DNA of 64,000 bases from an uncultured Pseudovibrio sp. (GTDB taxonomy: Bacteria; Pseudomonadota; Alphaproteobacteria; Rhizobiales; Stappiaceae): NCBI GenBank assembly GCA_947496145.1, contig CANMBS010000003.1, forward strand, positions 1 to 64,000, given 5' to 3'. Under the pieces are notes generated by a model, which saw only the letters and a list, made by a program, of their open reading frames with translations, was not told the DNA's origin and did not search any database. Positions 27,299 to 35,650 of the stretch are shown piece after piece (position 1 is the first letter of the stretch; the number at the start of each line of letters is the position of its first letter). The position numbers and the translations under genes were made by a program.

Positions 27299-27322
27299 TC
27301 AATAACACGTATAGCCAGTCAT
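27299..27322 (-). CDS. Candidate 7-residue leader peptide before argD
   Basis: ATG 27322 is preceded by AGGAG at ideal spacing and opens a 7-codon frame, MTGYTCY, ending in TGA. It lies 67 bp before the leader terminator and has no arginine codon, so classical arginine attenuation does not fit. Two of seven codons are tyrosine and one is cysteine. Translation is inferred from the ribosome site only. Confidence 0.35.
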   Translation of the reverse strand: MTGYTCY

Positions 27323-27972
27323 GCTTTACTCCTGTTCATGGATTGCAATGTGACTATGCGGGCTTTCTGCCTGTGCCCCTGCATGACGCAGGGACCGGAA
27401 GAAGGATGCATTGTTGCATTTTCTAAAGGAAAGGTAGAGCGTTAATCCCCTGCTCTATGACCAGTTTTTATCCATAGTTCTTAAGGTTTCTTCAATACAG
27501 CTTAAACGTGTAGCACTCGCCGGGTCTGAGATTGTGATATGATCTGTGCTGTTTGCAGTTTCTGGTTTACTAGTGTTTTTTACTAGTTGTTTTTTGCGGT
27601 TAAATATATGTATTAAATATCAGTGGGGTAACGTTCTCAGCTCTTACTTAGAGCTAGAGGTATTGCACTGAAAATGGGTTTAATAAACAGCTACTATTCC
27701 TCAGCTTGATATTCTTCTCCCACCGCAAGAAGGCTGTTAGAGGTAAGTAGTAGTACGGCAATTCTGGGGAAAACCGGAGTCATCCCCACCTCAATTCTTT
27801 GAGGTTATTGCTCGGGAGAACGCCCATATAGTACTGTGCGATAAGAGTTATACACCATCTCGTAGTTACTGAACGCTGCAAGCACACACGCTCAGACTAG
27901 CGGCACCTTCGGATACGTCCGAACTGAGCGAATGCTGTTTTGCGCGCCACTGAAGGAAGACGGGGGCCTTTA
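27323..27972. other. Long divergent intergenic region argD / gcrA
   Basis: About 650 bp with no gene I can support. It contains a direct repeat ACTAGTGTTTTTT-ACTAGTTGTTTTTT at 27570-27596, a 7-bp hairpin ACCTCAA-TTCT-TTGAGGT near 27787-27804, a hairpin TTCGGA-TACG-TCCGAA near 27908, and the gcrA promoter region. Confidence 0.5.
27777..27832 (+). promoter_or_regulatory. Putative gcrA promoter with upstream GANTC site
   Basis: TTATTG (27805-27810) and TATAGT (27827-27832) are 16 bp apart and 140 bp before the gcrA ATG. A CcrM methylation site, GAGTC, lies at 27777-27781. In related bacteria GcrA and CcrM act through GANTC sites, so methylation-dependent control is plausible. The promoter match is moderate. 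Confidence 0.4.
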
Positions 27973-28533
27973 ATGAGCTGGACAGCAGAACGTGTAGAGT
28001 TACTAACCAAGCTTTGGGCAGACGGATTAAGCGCCAGCCAGATTGCAGGGGAATTGGGTAATGTGACCCGCAATGCGGTGATCGGGAAGGTGCACCGGCT
28101 GGGTCTTTCCGGTCGTGCGAAATCCGGTGGTGGCGCAACTAAAACGAGAAAAGCAGCTGCCCCTGCGGCACGCCCAGCGAGCCCCGTCAAACCGGCTGTT
28201 GCTGAAACCATTGCAACACCGCCTCCGTCATCGACACCTCGTCAGGTTCAGCCAACTGTGGCAGGTTCCAACGCCCTCAAAGTTGAACCAATTGAAATGA
28301 TCGAGCCGGAAATTTCTCCGGTTCCCGTTTCTGAAATTTTTATTCCCGTTTCTGAACGCGCTTCCATCCTTACCCTTAATGAACGCACCTGTAAGTGGCC
28401 GATCGGGGATCCGGGGACAGAGGACTTTTATTTCTGTGGCCGTCAGTCTGATGCAGGTACACCTTACTGCGCCCATCACCGCAGTATTGCCTATCAGCCT
28501 GTCAGTGACCGCCGCAGCCGCCGCGCGAGCTAA
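27973..28533 (+). CDS. gcrA: Cell cycle regulator GcrA
   Basis: A 186-residue transcription factor that binds methylated GANTC promoters with sigma-70 RNA polymerase in alphaproteobacteria. The N-terminus MSWTAERVELLTKLWADG, then LSASQIAGELG..TRNAVIGKVHRLGLSGR, is the GcrA DNA-binding domain. Residues 55-135 are a Pro/Ala-rich linker. The C-terminal zinc-like region has CKWPIGDPG, FYFCGR and YCAHH. The frame is open from 27940, but ATG 27973 matches the invariant family start. Confidence 0.96.
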   Translation: MSWTAERVELLTKLWADGLSASQIAGELGNVTRNAVIGKVHRLGLSGRAKSGGGATKTRKAAAPAARPASPVKPAVAETIATPPPSSTPRQVQPTVAGSNALKVEPIEMIEPEISPVPVSEIFIPVSERASILTLNERTCKWPIGDPGTEDFYFCGRQSDAGTPYCAHHRSIAYQPVSDRRSRRAS

Positions 28534-28557
28534 AGCAGACTATCAGAAGACGTTTTG

Positions 28558-28582
28558 AGCCGGGTTCTGTGCCCGGCTTTTT
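28558..28582 (+). terminator. Rho-independent terminator of gcrA
   Basis: AGCCGGG and CCCGGCT pair around a 7-base loop and are followed by four T residues, 25 bp after the stop codon. Confidence 0.88.
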
Positions 28583-28600
28583 GCTGTTCCGGGGTGATTT

Positions 28601-29092
28601 TCATTCACTGCCAGACTTCTTCACCTGCGAGTTCGCCATGAAAGTCTGGCGGGTAACTTTTCCCCAGTAGGGATCGTTGTAGCTGTCTTCCTGATAATGG
28701 CCTGAGGTATAGTCTGTTACAACTGCACGCCAGAAAGCGATGGCCTGGTTAGCACCTTCAATTTGCTTGATCTGCCAGTGACCGGGCATTTTATCAAACA
28801 ATGCAGCAGCAAAATGCTGCCCCAGTTTGTTCCGCCGGTAAAAGGGAACGACGTAGAATTCGCAGACTTCCAACTCGTTCTGCGGTTCTTGTTTTATTGC
28901 TGCTAATCCTGCTGGGCGATTGTCGCTGTAGACCAGATATCCGGTAATGTTGCCATCAAGGATTGTGTCTTTGGCGAACCAGCCGTCGGCATCAGGCTGT
29001 TTGTGTGTGAGTGGTGAAAACTCTGCCTCATAGGCCTGACAAAGGTTGTCGTAGATATGAGCGGTTGTTCTATCAACCCTCTTGATTTTCAT
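28601..29092 (-). CDS. GNAT family N-acetyltransferase
   Basis: A 163-residue protein with a GNAT layout: a GYLVYSDNRPAGLAAI beta pair near residues 51-66, EVCEFYVVPFYRRNKLGQHFA (about 75-95) as the acetyl-CoA motif A, and a QAIAFWRAVVTDY motif B near the C-terminus. The pyrophosphate loop reads YRRNKLG, slightly divergent from RxxGxG. Substrate unknown. It is divergent from another GNAT gene at 29420 but the two are not close relatives by eye. Confidence 0.8.
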   Translation of the reverse strand: MKIKRVDRTTAHIYDNLCQAYEAEFSPLTHKQPDADGWFAKDTILDGNITGYLVYSDNRPAGLAAIKQEPQNELEVCEFYVVPFYRRNKLGQHFAAALFDKMPGHWQIKQIEGANQAIAFWRAVVTDYTSGHYQEDSYNDPYWGKVTRQTFMANSQVKKSGSE

Positions 29093-29419
29093 TGGTTATC
29101 CGCATTGTTTATATGCTGTTTTTTTAGAGAGGCGCGGCCTCACAGTGCAGTCATAGCAGACACCTGTTACCTGACAGCAAACCGGTCATTAAATTGCTCT
29201 CACTTCAATTGCAGGCGCACCCTATTGACATGAAGCGGCAGAACTGAGAGTTTCATCTTGTCCTATCAGAGGAGTTTTGATGTCCCGGATCTGAGGGTTC
29301 GCAGAAGAACCCGCTTGCACGCTTCAGGCTTTAAGTCCGCGTAATTTTGGCGGCAGGAGGAGTGTGCCTTCCTTTCAGATTTACCAATCCGTTTCACGGA
29401 ACTTTCAGGATATCAAAAA
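29093..29419 (+). promoter_or_regulatory. Structured leader region upstream of the 29.4 kb GNAT gene
   Basis: After a TTGACA box at 29225-29230 come: AGAGGAG (29268-29274), a 4-codon frame MSRI (29280-29294), a perfect 6-bp hairpin GGGTTC-GCAGAA-GAACCC (29295-29312), and an AGGAGGAG site (29355-29362) before a second small frame that overlaps the GNAT start. The order of mini-ORF, hairpin and coupled ORF suggests translational control. The -10 element is not clear. Confidence 0.4.
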
Positions 29420-29423
29420 ATGA
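29364..29423 (+). CDS. Possible 19-residue coupled leader ORF
   Basis: GTG 29364 follows AGGAGG by only three bases and opens 19 codons whose TGA overlaps the ATG of the GNAT gene (ATGA at 29420-29423). The coupling geometry is exact, but the short ribosome-site spacing and absence of family similarity keep confidence low. Confidence 0.3.
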   Translation: MPSFQIYQSVSRNFQDIKK

Positions 29424-29845
29424 TCCGCAAATATGAAACTCGAGACACCGAGTCTATCGTTGACGTGTGGCTTAAGGCCAGCAAACTTGCCCATCCCTTT
29501 TTGAGTGACGATTTTATGACTCAAGAAGCCGATAATGTACGCGACATGTATCTGCCTAATGCAGAAACATGGGTAGTCGAGATCAGCGGAGCCGTCGTCG
29601 GGTTTATTGCGCTGTTGGGAACCGAAATCGGCGGGCTGTTTGTTGACCCCAAATTTCATGGGAAAAAGCTTGGCAAGGCGCTGGTTGATCATGCAGTTGA
29701 TCAGCACGGCACTGTTGAGCTGGAGGTTTTCAAGCATAATCCAATCGGGCGTCAGTTTTATGCGCGTTACGGATTTAAAGAGCTGCACGAAGAAATCCAT
29801 GAGATCACGGGGCATCCCGTTCTCAGACTGAGATTTGAGGCGTAA
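29420..29845 (+). CDS. GNAT family N-acetyltransferase
   Basis: A 141-residue GNAT protein. It opens with IRKYETRDTESIVDVWLKAS, has GAVVGFIALLGTEIGGLFVDP, and the acetyl-CoA loop FHGKKLGKALVDHA near residues 78-91, then FYARYGFKEL as motif B. The organisation resembles YjaB-type acetyltransferases, but the substrate is unknown. The gene has a complex leader with two mini-ORFs. It converges on phoB with a 62-bp gap. Confidence 0.85.
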   Translation: MIRKYETRDTESIVDVWLKASKLAHPFLSDDFMTQEADNVRDMYLPNAETWVVEISGAVVGFIALLGTEIGGLFVDPKFHGKKLGKALVDHAVDQHGTVELEVFKHNPIGRQFYARYGFKELHEEIHEITGHPVLRLRFEA

Positions 29846-29907
29846 GCCTTATCAATCCTGTAGGAGTGTGAAAACACTCCTACTCTTTCCTGAAATTGCT
29901 TCCAGAA

Positions 29908-30603
29908 TTATCCGATGGCGAACTGATCGTTAAACGCATAGCCTGCTCCGCGCACGGTGCGGATGGGATCTTTCATGCGGCCTTTGTTGATGGCTTTGCG
30001 CAGGCGGCCTACGTGCACATCTACGGTGCGCTCGTCCACATAGACATCGTGGCCCCAGACACCGTCGAGCAGTTGCTCACGGGAATAGACGCGGCCCGGG
30101 GCGCTCATAAGAAATTCCAGCAGGCGGAACTCGGTTGGGCCCAGGTGGATTTCGCGGCCTGTGCGGCGGACGCGGTGAGTTTCGCGGTCCAGCTCAATAT
30201 CGCCGGACTTGAGCATGGTGGAGACCACCTCTGGCTTGGCACGGCGCAGGATGGCGCGGACGCGGGCCATAAGTTCGGGAATAGAGAATGGCTTGACCAC
30301 ATAATCGTCCGCACCTGTTGCAAGGCCCCTGATACGCTCAGATTCTTCCCCACGTGCGGTGAGCATGATGATTGGCATGCGTTCGGTTTCTGAGCGCGCC
30401 CGCAAGCGGCGGCACAGCTCAATACCGGAAAGGCCCGGCAGCATCCAGTCAAGCAAAAGCAGGTCCGGCTGGCTTTCCTGAAGCAGGAGTTCGGCCTCAT
30501 CCCCTCTTGCAGATACATTCACCTTATAACCTTCTGCTTCGAGGTTGTACCTCAGCAGCAGGCTTAAAGGTTCTTCGTCTTCGACAATCAATATCTCGGG
30601 CAT
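29908..30603 (-). CDS. phoB: Phosphate regulon response regulator PhoB
   Basis: A 231-residue OmpR-family regulator, phosphorylated by PhoR under low phosphate to activate Pho-box promoters. The receiver domain holds the acidic cluster VEDEE (7-11), phosphoacceptor Asp52 (LLLDWMLPG) and KPF near 104. The C-terminal winged helix has PTEFRLLEFLM and RTVDVHVGRLRKAI. The frame extends to 30624, but ATG 30603 gives the standard MPEILIVEDE start. It is the last gene of the cluster and follows phoU by 130 bp. Confidence 0.97.
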   Translation of the reverse strand: MPEILIVEDEEPLSLLLRYNLEAEGYKVNVSARGDEAELLLQESQPDLLLLDWMLPGLSGIELCRRLRARSETERMPIIMLTARGEESERIRGLATGADDYVVKPFSIPELMARVRAILRRAKPEVVSTMLKSGDIELDRETHRVRRTGREIHLGPTEFRLLEFLMSAPGRVYSREQLLDGVWGHDVYVDERTVDVHVGRLRKAINKGRMKDPIRTVRGAGYAFNDQFAIG

Positions 30604-30733
30604 ACTCAAGTGCTCTCTTTGCACCTTCTCTTACCTAGGTATCTTACCGCCATTGCGATACATGTAAACCGCATTAAACGATTGTATCCGTGTATCTTTT
30701 TTCAGCGGTAGCGTTTTATCTCTGCGGCCCGGG

Positions 30734-31438
30734 CTATACCGCAGCGTTATTTGTCAACTCATCGGTTTTAGGACGTTCTGCCGGGAGGTGGCTTCCGGAA
30801 ATCATATAGTAGATGTTCTCGGCGATGTTGGTTGCGTGGTCACCAATGCGCTCGATGTTCTTGGCGCAGAACAGCAGGTGCGCGCACATGGTGATAGAGC
30901 GCGGGTCCTCCATCATGTAGGTAAGCAACTGGCGGAACAGTGATGTATAGAGGGCATCTACTTCATCATCACGCACATGCACGCGCTGGACGACCTCCAG
31001 ATCACCTGTCGTGTAAGAGTCCAGAACAGCTTTGAGCTGTTCCAGCGCCAGATCGGACATGTGCTCGACGCCGACGGCGAGCTGTTTGCTGGTGAACTCG
31101 CTTTCAATTGCCAGTGTGCGTTTGGCGATGTTTTTGGCCATGTCACCGATGCGTTCCAGATCGTTGGAGATGCGCATGGCGGCGATAATGTCGCGCAGGT
31201 CACTTGCCATAGGCTGGCGGCGGGCAATCACGGAGATGCACAGCTCTTCCAGCTCGGCCTGCATGTTGTCCAGACGCTGATCCGCTGAAATTGTGCGGGT
31301 TGCCAGCTCACGGTCATTGCGCAGCAAAGCGGTCACGGCATCATGCACCAGTGTTTCGGCTAGTCCGCCCATTTCAACAACACGTCCGGCCAGTTCTTTC
31401 AGCTCTTCATTGAAGGAAGAGACAATATGATCTTTCAT
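30734..31438 (-). CDS. phoU: Phosphate transport system regulator PhoU
   Basis: A 234-residue all-helical protein with the two PhoU repeats, each carrying the metal-binding pattern (DLERIGDMAKNIAKR near 114-128 and NIERIGDHATNIAEN near 195-209). PhoU restrains PhoR signalling when the Pst importer is active. It starts 33 bp after pstB and is probably in the same transcript. Confidence 0.97.
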   Translation of the reverse strand: MKDHIVSSFNEELKELAGRVVEMGGLAETLVHDAVTALLRNDRELATRTISADQRLDNMQAELEELCISVIARRQPMASDLRDIIAAMRISNDLERIGDMAKNIAKRTLAIESEFTSKQLAVGVEHMSDLALEQLKAVLDSYTTGDLEVVQRVHVRDDEVDALYTSLFRQLLTYMMEDPRSITMCAHLLFCAKNIERIGDHATNIAENIYYMISGSHLPAERPKTDELTNNAAV

Positions 31439-31471
31439 CGGATATCTCCTTGGAGTCCCGCTCTTTTTTTG

Positions 31472-32311
31472 TTAGCCAAAACGACCGGTGATGTAGTCCT
31501 GCGTGCGCTGGTCTTTTGGGTTGGTGAAGATGTCGTTGGTCAGCCCTTCTTCCACCAGATTGCCCAGATGGAAAAATGCCGTGCGCTGGGATACACGCGC
31601 CGCCTGCTGCATGGAGTGGGTGACGATTACGATGGTGTAGTTCTGGCGCAGCTCATCAATCAGCTCTTCCACTTTGGCGGTGGCGATGGGGTCAAGTGCA
31701 GAGCATGGCTCATCCATCAGGATCACTTCCGGAGAAACAGCGATTGCGCGGGCGATGCACAGGCGCTGCTGCTGTCCGCCCGACAGACCCGTCCCCGGCT
31801 CATCCAGACGGTCTTTGACTTCTTCAAACAGACCAGCACGCTGCAAAGAGCTTGCGACGATCTCTTCCAGATCAGCTTTGCCCTGAGCCAGCCCATGGAT
31901 GCGCGGGCCGTAAGCCACGTTTTCAAAGATGGACTTTGGGAATGGGTTGGGCTTTTGAAACACCATGCCAACGCGGGCACGCAGTTCTACAACATCGATG
32001 CGCGGGTCATAGACATCATCGTTGTCAAGCAGGATGTCGCCTTCCACACGGCAGATATCGATGGTGTCATTCATGCGGTTCAGGCAGCGCAGAAAGGTGG
32101 ACTTGCCGCAACCGGATGGACCGATCAGTGCGGTTACCTGATTTTTGCGCACATCCAGATCAACACCATGGAGGGCCTGTTTATCGCCGTAAAAGACTTT
32201 CACGTCCCGGCCACGCATTTTGAGGGTTTCGCCTTCAGCGGACACAGCCGGGGCTGCACTCATTGTTGTTGTCATTGCACTCTCGGTGTCTATGGTCATT
32301 TGCATTGCCAT
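31472..32311 (-). CDS. pstB: Phosphate ABC transporter ATP-binding protein
   Basis: ATPase of the PstSCAB phosphate importer, about 279 residues. Walker A is GPSGCGKST, the signature is LSGGQQQR, Walker B is [13 protein letters not shown] and the switch histidine is in [13 protein letters not shown]. An upstream in-frame ATG at 32374 would overlap pstA; ATG 32311 lies 16 bp after the pstA stop with AGGCAGG ahead of it, so I use it. The first 25 residues are a variable extension. Confidence 0.96.
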   Translation of the reverse strand: MAMQMTIDTESAMTTTMSAAPAVSAEGETLKMRGRDVKVFYGDKQALHGVDLDVRKNQVTALIGPSGCGKSTFLRCLNRMNDTIDICRVEGDILLDNDDVYDPRIDVVELRARVGMVFQKPNPFPKSIFENVAYGPRIHGLAQGKADLEEIVASSLQRAGLFEEVKDRLDEPGTGLSGGQQQRLCIARAIAVSPEVILMDEPCSALDPIATAKVEELIDELRQNYTIVIVTHSMQQAARVSQRTAFFHLGNLVEEGLTNDIFTNPKDQRTQDYITGRFG

Positions 32312-32327
32312 GATCCTGCCTTTCAAC

Positions 32328-34175
32328 TCACCAGCGGCGCTCAAAGCGTTTGCGAAGGACGATTGCGATTGCATTCATGGAGATGAGGAAGCCGAGCAGC
32401 ACCATGATCGCGGCAGAAGTTTTCTGCTGGAAGGCTGGCTCGGGGAAGTCAGCCCACATGAAGATCTGAACGGGCAGCACGGTAGAGGGATCAACCGGGC
32501 TTGCCGGGATGTCCACGATGAAGGCCACCATGCCAATCATGAGAAGCGGTGCGGTTTCGCCCAGTGCCTGCGCCATGCCGATGATGGTTCCGGTCAGGAT
32601 ACCCGGCATTGCCAGTGGCAGCACATGGTGGAACACCGCCTGCAAGCGGGAGGCCCCTACCCCTAGTGCTGCTTCGCGGATGCTTGGCGGCACGGCCTGA
32701 AGGGCAGCGCGGGAGGCAATGATGATGGTTGGCAGGGTCATCAAGGCCAGCACCATACCGCCAACAACCGGCGCTGATCTTGGCAACCCAAAGACGTTGA
32801 GGAACACTGCCAGACCGAGCAGACCGAACACGATGGACGGAACCGCTGCAAGGTTGTTGATGTTCACCTCAATCAGGTGGGTCCAGCGGTTTTTGGGTGC
32901 GAACTCTTCCAGATAAATCGCGGCGGCCACACCAATGGGGAATGACAGAGACAGCGTGACGAGCATGGTCCAGAAAGAGCCTACAGCTGCGCCCCAGATG
33001 CCTGCCATCTCTGGCTCACGGCTTGCGCCGGATTTGAAGAAGATGGAGTTCCACTCGTTTTCAACGGTGCCTTTGGAGACCAGATAGTCAGTATAGGCGA
33101 TCTCTTTATCGGAGAATTTGCGGAAGCTTTCCGGCGTTTCCAGCTCTTCCACGCCCCATGCGCCTGCGGCAACAGGTGCATCTGAGGTGAGCGGGATGAA
33201 GGCCGTGCCCGTGACAGAGGTTGGTGTCACCCTGTCCGCTTTGATGGTGCCGCCGTTTACCTGCACGAAGAAGCTTGGCATCTTGGCGTTGAGCGTTCCG
33301 CCGTTTGGCACGTTATTCAGTTTGTCCCGCAAGGTCGCGAGCTGTGCTCTCTGGGTTTCCAGAGAACTCAGAATTTTCTCAAGCGCTGCTTTGTTGCCCT
33401 CAATTTCTGAGGTCAAACGCTTTGCCACAAGCGGGTCTTTTTCGTTTTGCAAGCGGGCTTCAAGACTGGTGATCTTTGCCTTCACGCTTATTTCAGAGCG
33501 TCCGCGTGCATCGATCTTGCCGTCAAGCAAGTCAATCTCCATCTCGTAGTGAGACTTGAGCGAAGCAATGATTGCACTGAACTCTGGTTTATCACTGGTG
33601 ATTGTCACCTGACCGGACGTGCCCGAAACTGTGGCACTGCCAGAGGTTTCAATGGCTTTTTTATCTGTGATCAGACCTTTGACGTAAAGGTCTGCAAAGT
33701 CAGAAAGCGGGATTGCGATGGGGCCAGTTCCGCCCAGCATGGATGTGTCAGCAACCGCCTGCCTTTGCAGGGTGACGTTTGCGCCTGAGGAGACAAGACC
33801 ATAGAGCACGCGGCGGTTTTTGCGGTCGGATGCAAATGGCATTTCTACCTTCAGACCGTCGCGGATGATCTTACTATAGCTAGCGCCTGCCGGATTGCCG
33901 GGATCGACTTTTTCGGCGGTCAGATTGAGCGGTACGTTCACGTAGTTATAGGTAAAGGCTGGCAGGCCGGTTCCTACAATTGTGAAGAGCAGCAGCACCA
34001 GAAACGTTGCAGCTAATGCGATTGCCCCGATGCCGTAGGCTTTGAAACGTGTTTCCAGAGCATAGCGCTTTTTCAAGCGCTTGCGAGCTTCGTCTGTTGT
34101 GTGGACGCCTGAAGAAATGCCTTTGACAGAGCCGCCAATGGCTGAACCGGCAGTGTCCTGAGCGATATCAATCAT
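32328..34175 (-). CDS. pstA: Phosphate ABC transporter permease PstA (long alphaproteobacterial form)
   Basis: A 615-residue permease, about twice the length of E. coli PstA. After the first membrane segment (about 46-70) comes a periplasmic insertion of roughly 260 residues (DUF3333 type), including a charged, coiled-coil-like stretch near 225-290. The transport domain occupies the C-terminal 230 residues, with the EAA loop [21 protein letters not shown] that contacts PstB. It overlaps pstC by 8 bp. The insertion is typical of the group; its role is unknown. Confidence 0.95.
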   Translation of the reverse strand: MIDIAQDTAGSAIGGSVKGISSGVHTTDEARKRLKKRYALETRFKAYGIGAIALAATFLVLLLFTIVGTGLPAFTYNYVNVPLNLTAEKVDPGNPAGASYSKIIRDGLKVEMPFASDRKNRRVLYGLVSSGANVTLQRQAVADTSMLGGTGPIAIPLSDFADLYVKGLITDKKAIETSGSATVSGTSGQVTITSDKPEFSAIIASLKSHYEMEIDLLDGKIDARGRSEISVKAKITSLEARLQNEKDPLVAKRLTSEIEGNKAALEKILSSLETQRAQLATLRDKLNNVPNGGTLNAKMPSFFVQVNGGTIKADRVTPTSVTGTAFIPLTSDAPVAAGAWGVEELETPESFRKFSDKEIAYTDYLVSKGTVENEWNSIFFKSGASREPEMAGIWGAAVGSFWTMLVTLSLSFPIGVAAAIYLEEFAPKNRWTHLIEVNINNLAAVPSIVFGLLGLAVFLNVFGLPRSAPVVGGMVLALMTLPTIIIASRAALQAVPPSIREAALGVGASRLQAVFHHVLPLAMPGILTGTIIGMAQALGETAPLLMIGMVAFIVDIPASPVDPSTVLPVQIFMWADFPEPAFQQKTSAAIMVLLGFLISMNAIAIVLRKRFERRW

Positions 34176-35556
34176 ACTGTTCCCTATATTTCTTCACGAC
34201 GCGCAGAGCGAAGATGTTCAGAGCAAGTGTGATGCAGAAGAGGAGAAGACCGAGCGCAAACGCTGCCAGTGTTTTGGCGCTGTCAAACTCCTGATCACCA
34301 ACCAGCAGGGTGACGATTTGCACGGTTACGGTTGTGACTGCTTCCAGCGGATTTACTGTCATGTTGGCTGCAAGACCTGCTGCCATCACCACGATCATGG
34401 TTTCCCCAATAGCGCGGGAGATGGCGAGGATGAGAGCCGATACGATGCCCGGTAAAGCGGCAGGCAAAACCACGCGGCGGATGGTTTCAGACTTGGTTGC
34501 ACCAAGACCAGCAGAGCCATCACGCAGGGATTGCGGGACCGCGTTGATCACATCATCAGACAGAGAGGAGACGAACGGGATAATCATAATGCCCATGACG
34601 AGGCCCGCTGCCAGCGCAGATTCAGAACTGACCGAAAGCCCGATGCTTTCCCCCCACCCCCGGATGAACGGGGCCACAGTCAGCGCTGCGAAGAAACCGT
34701 AGACCACTGTTGGGATACCGGCGAGGATTTCCAGCACCGGTTTTGCGATGGCGCGCACCGGGGTGCTTGCGTAGTCGGACAGGTAGATTGCGGAGAGCAA
34801 GCCGATTGGGGCTGCCACGATTATGGCAATCGCCGTAATCAGCATAGTGCCAACAAGGAGCGGGATCGCGCCGAAGATTTTGGTATTGGCCTCGCCATGG
34901 TCAGCACCTGCGCCTTCAAACGCGCTTTGCGGGGACCAGTGGGTTCCGAAGACAAAATCCAGCACCGGGATTTTGCGGAAGAACATGAGACTTTCGAAGA
35001 TGAGCGAAAGAACAATTCCGATAGTGGTGAAGATCGCGACGGCGGAACACAGGATTAAGAACCCCATGACGGTGCGCTCAACAAAGTGGCGGGTGCGCAT
35101 TGCAGGTGTGATGGAGCGGTGTCCGTACCACAGACCACCAGCAACGAGTGCGATGATCAGAGCTGTTTTCAGATAAAAAGATGTCTGGCTTAAGGAGCGG
35201 AACATTTCCGCAGCCTGCTCTTTGCCAGCGTCAGCAAAGGCGACGATCCCACCGAATGCAATCGCACGGGCGTCGCGCAGGAAAGCTTGCAGTTCTGGTT
35301 TTGAAAGGTCTTCCACGAGTGGTGCATGGGCGCTGACCACCATGGAGTTCATCAGCCTTGGCTCAAGAATGGCCCAGACGATCAGAAGAACAAATGCGGG
35401 AAGCGTGGACAGGATTGCCAGATAACCGCCGTGGTAACTTGGACGGGAATGGAGTGCAGATAACTGATGGCCCGCGACCTGCATGGCCCGGAAGCGCCCG
35501 TAAAAGTTAGCGGTTACGAAGACCAGAAGAAGAAGGGCAGCGTAAGTCCAGAACAT
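34168..35556 (-). CDS. pstC: Phosphate ABC transporter permease PstC
   Basis: A 462-residue permease partner of PstA. It too is long: three or four membrane segments and a soluble loop precede the core permease domain (from about residue 235), which contains YGFFAALTVAPFIRG and the EAA loop DGSAGLGATKSETIRRVVLP. It lies downstream of pstS with a 94-bp gap holding a hairpin, and overlaps pstA by 8 bp. Confidence 0.95.
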   Translation of the reverse strand: MFWTYAALLLLVFVTANFYGRFRAMQVAGHQLSALHSRPSYHGGYLAILSTLPAFVLLIVWAILEPRLMNSMVVSAHAPLVEDLSKPELQAFLRDARAIAFGGIVAFADAGKEQAAEMFRSLSQTSFYLKTALIIALVAGGLWYGHRSITPAMRTRHFVERTVMGFLILCSAVAIFTTIGIVLSLIFESLMFFRKIPVLDFVFGTHWSPQSAFEGAGADHGEANTKIFGAIPLLVGTMLITAIAIIVAAPIGLLSAIYLSDYASTPVRAIAKPVLEILAGIPTVVYGFFAALTVAPFIRGWGESIGLSVSSESALAAGLVMGIMIIPFVSSLSDDVINAVPQSLRDGSAGLGATKSETIRRVVLPAALPGIVSALILAISRAIGETMIVVMAAGLAANMTVNPLEAVTTVTVQIVTLLVGDQEFDSAKTLAAFALGLLLFCITLALNIFALRVVKKYREQYD

Positions 35557-35606
35557 TTGTTTGTGTCGCCTTGTTTGGCTTGGCGGTTGGTGGGTCGTTT
35601 TTGCAA

Positions 35607-35636
35607 AGAGCGGCCAGCACTGCTGCCGACCGCTCT
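35607..35636 (-). terminator. Hairpin between pstS and pstC (likely attenuating)
   Basis: AGAGCGG and CCGCTCT enclose a further internal hairpin just after the pstS stop, followed by TTGCAAAAA on the minus strand. Partial termination here would give more PstS than PstCAB, which is the usual stoichiometry. Confidence 0.6.
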
Positions 35637-35650
35637 CTTAATGCCTGCAA

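Noticed and set aside
27600-27616. CtrA-like TTAA pair upstream of gcrA
   Set aside because: The two TTAA boxes are 9 bp apart; CtrA needs 7.
31427-32386. Long plus-strand frame over pstB
   Set aside because: Antisense to a complete ABC ATPase gene.
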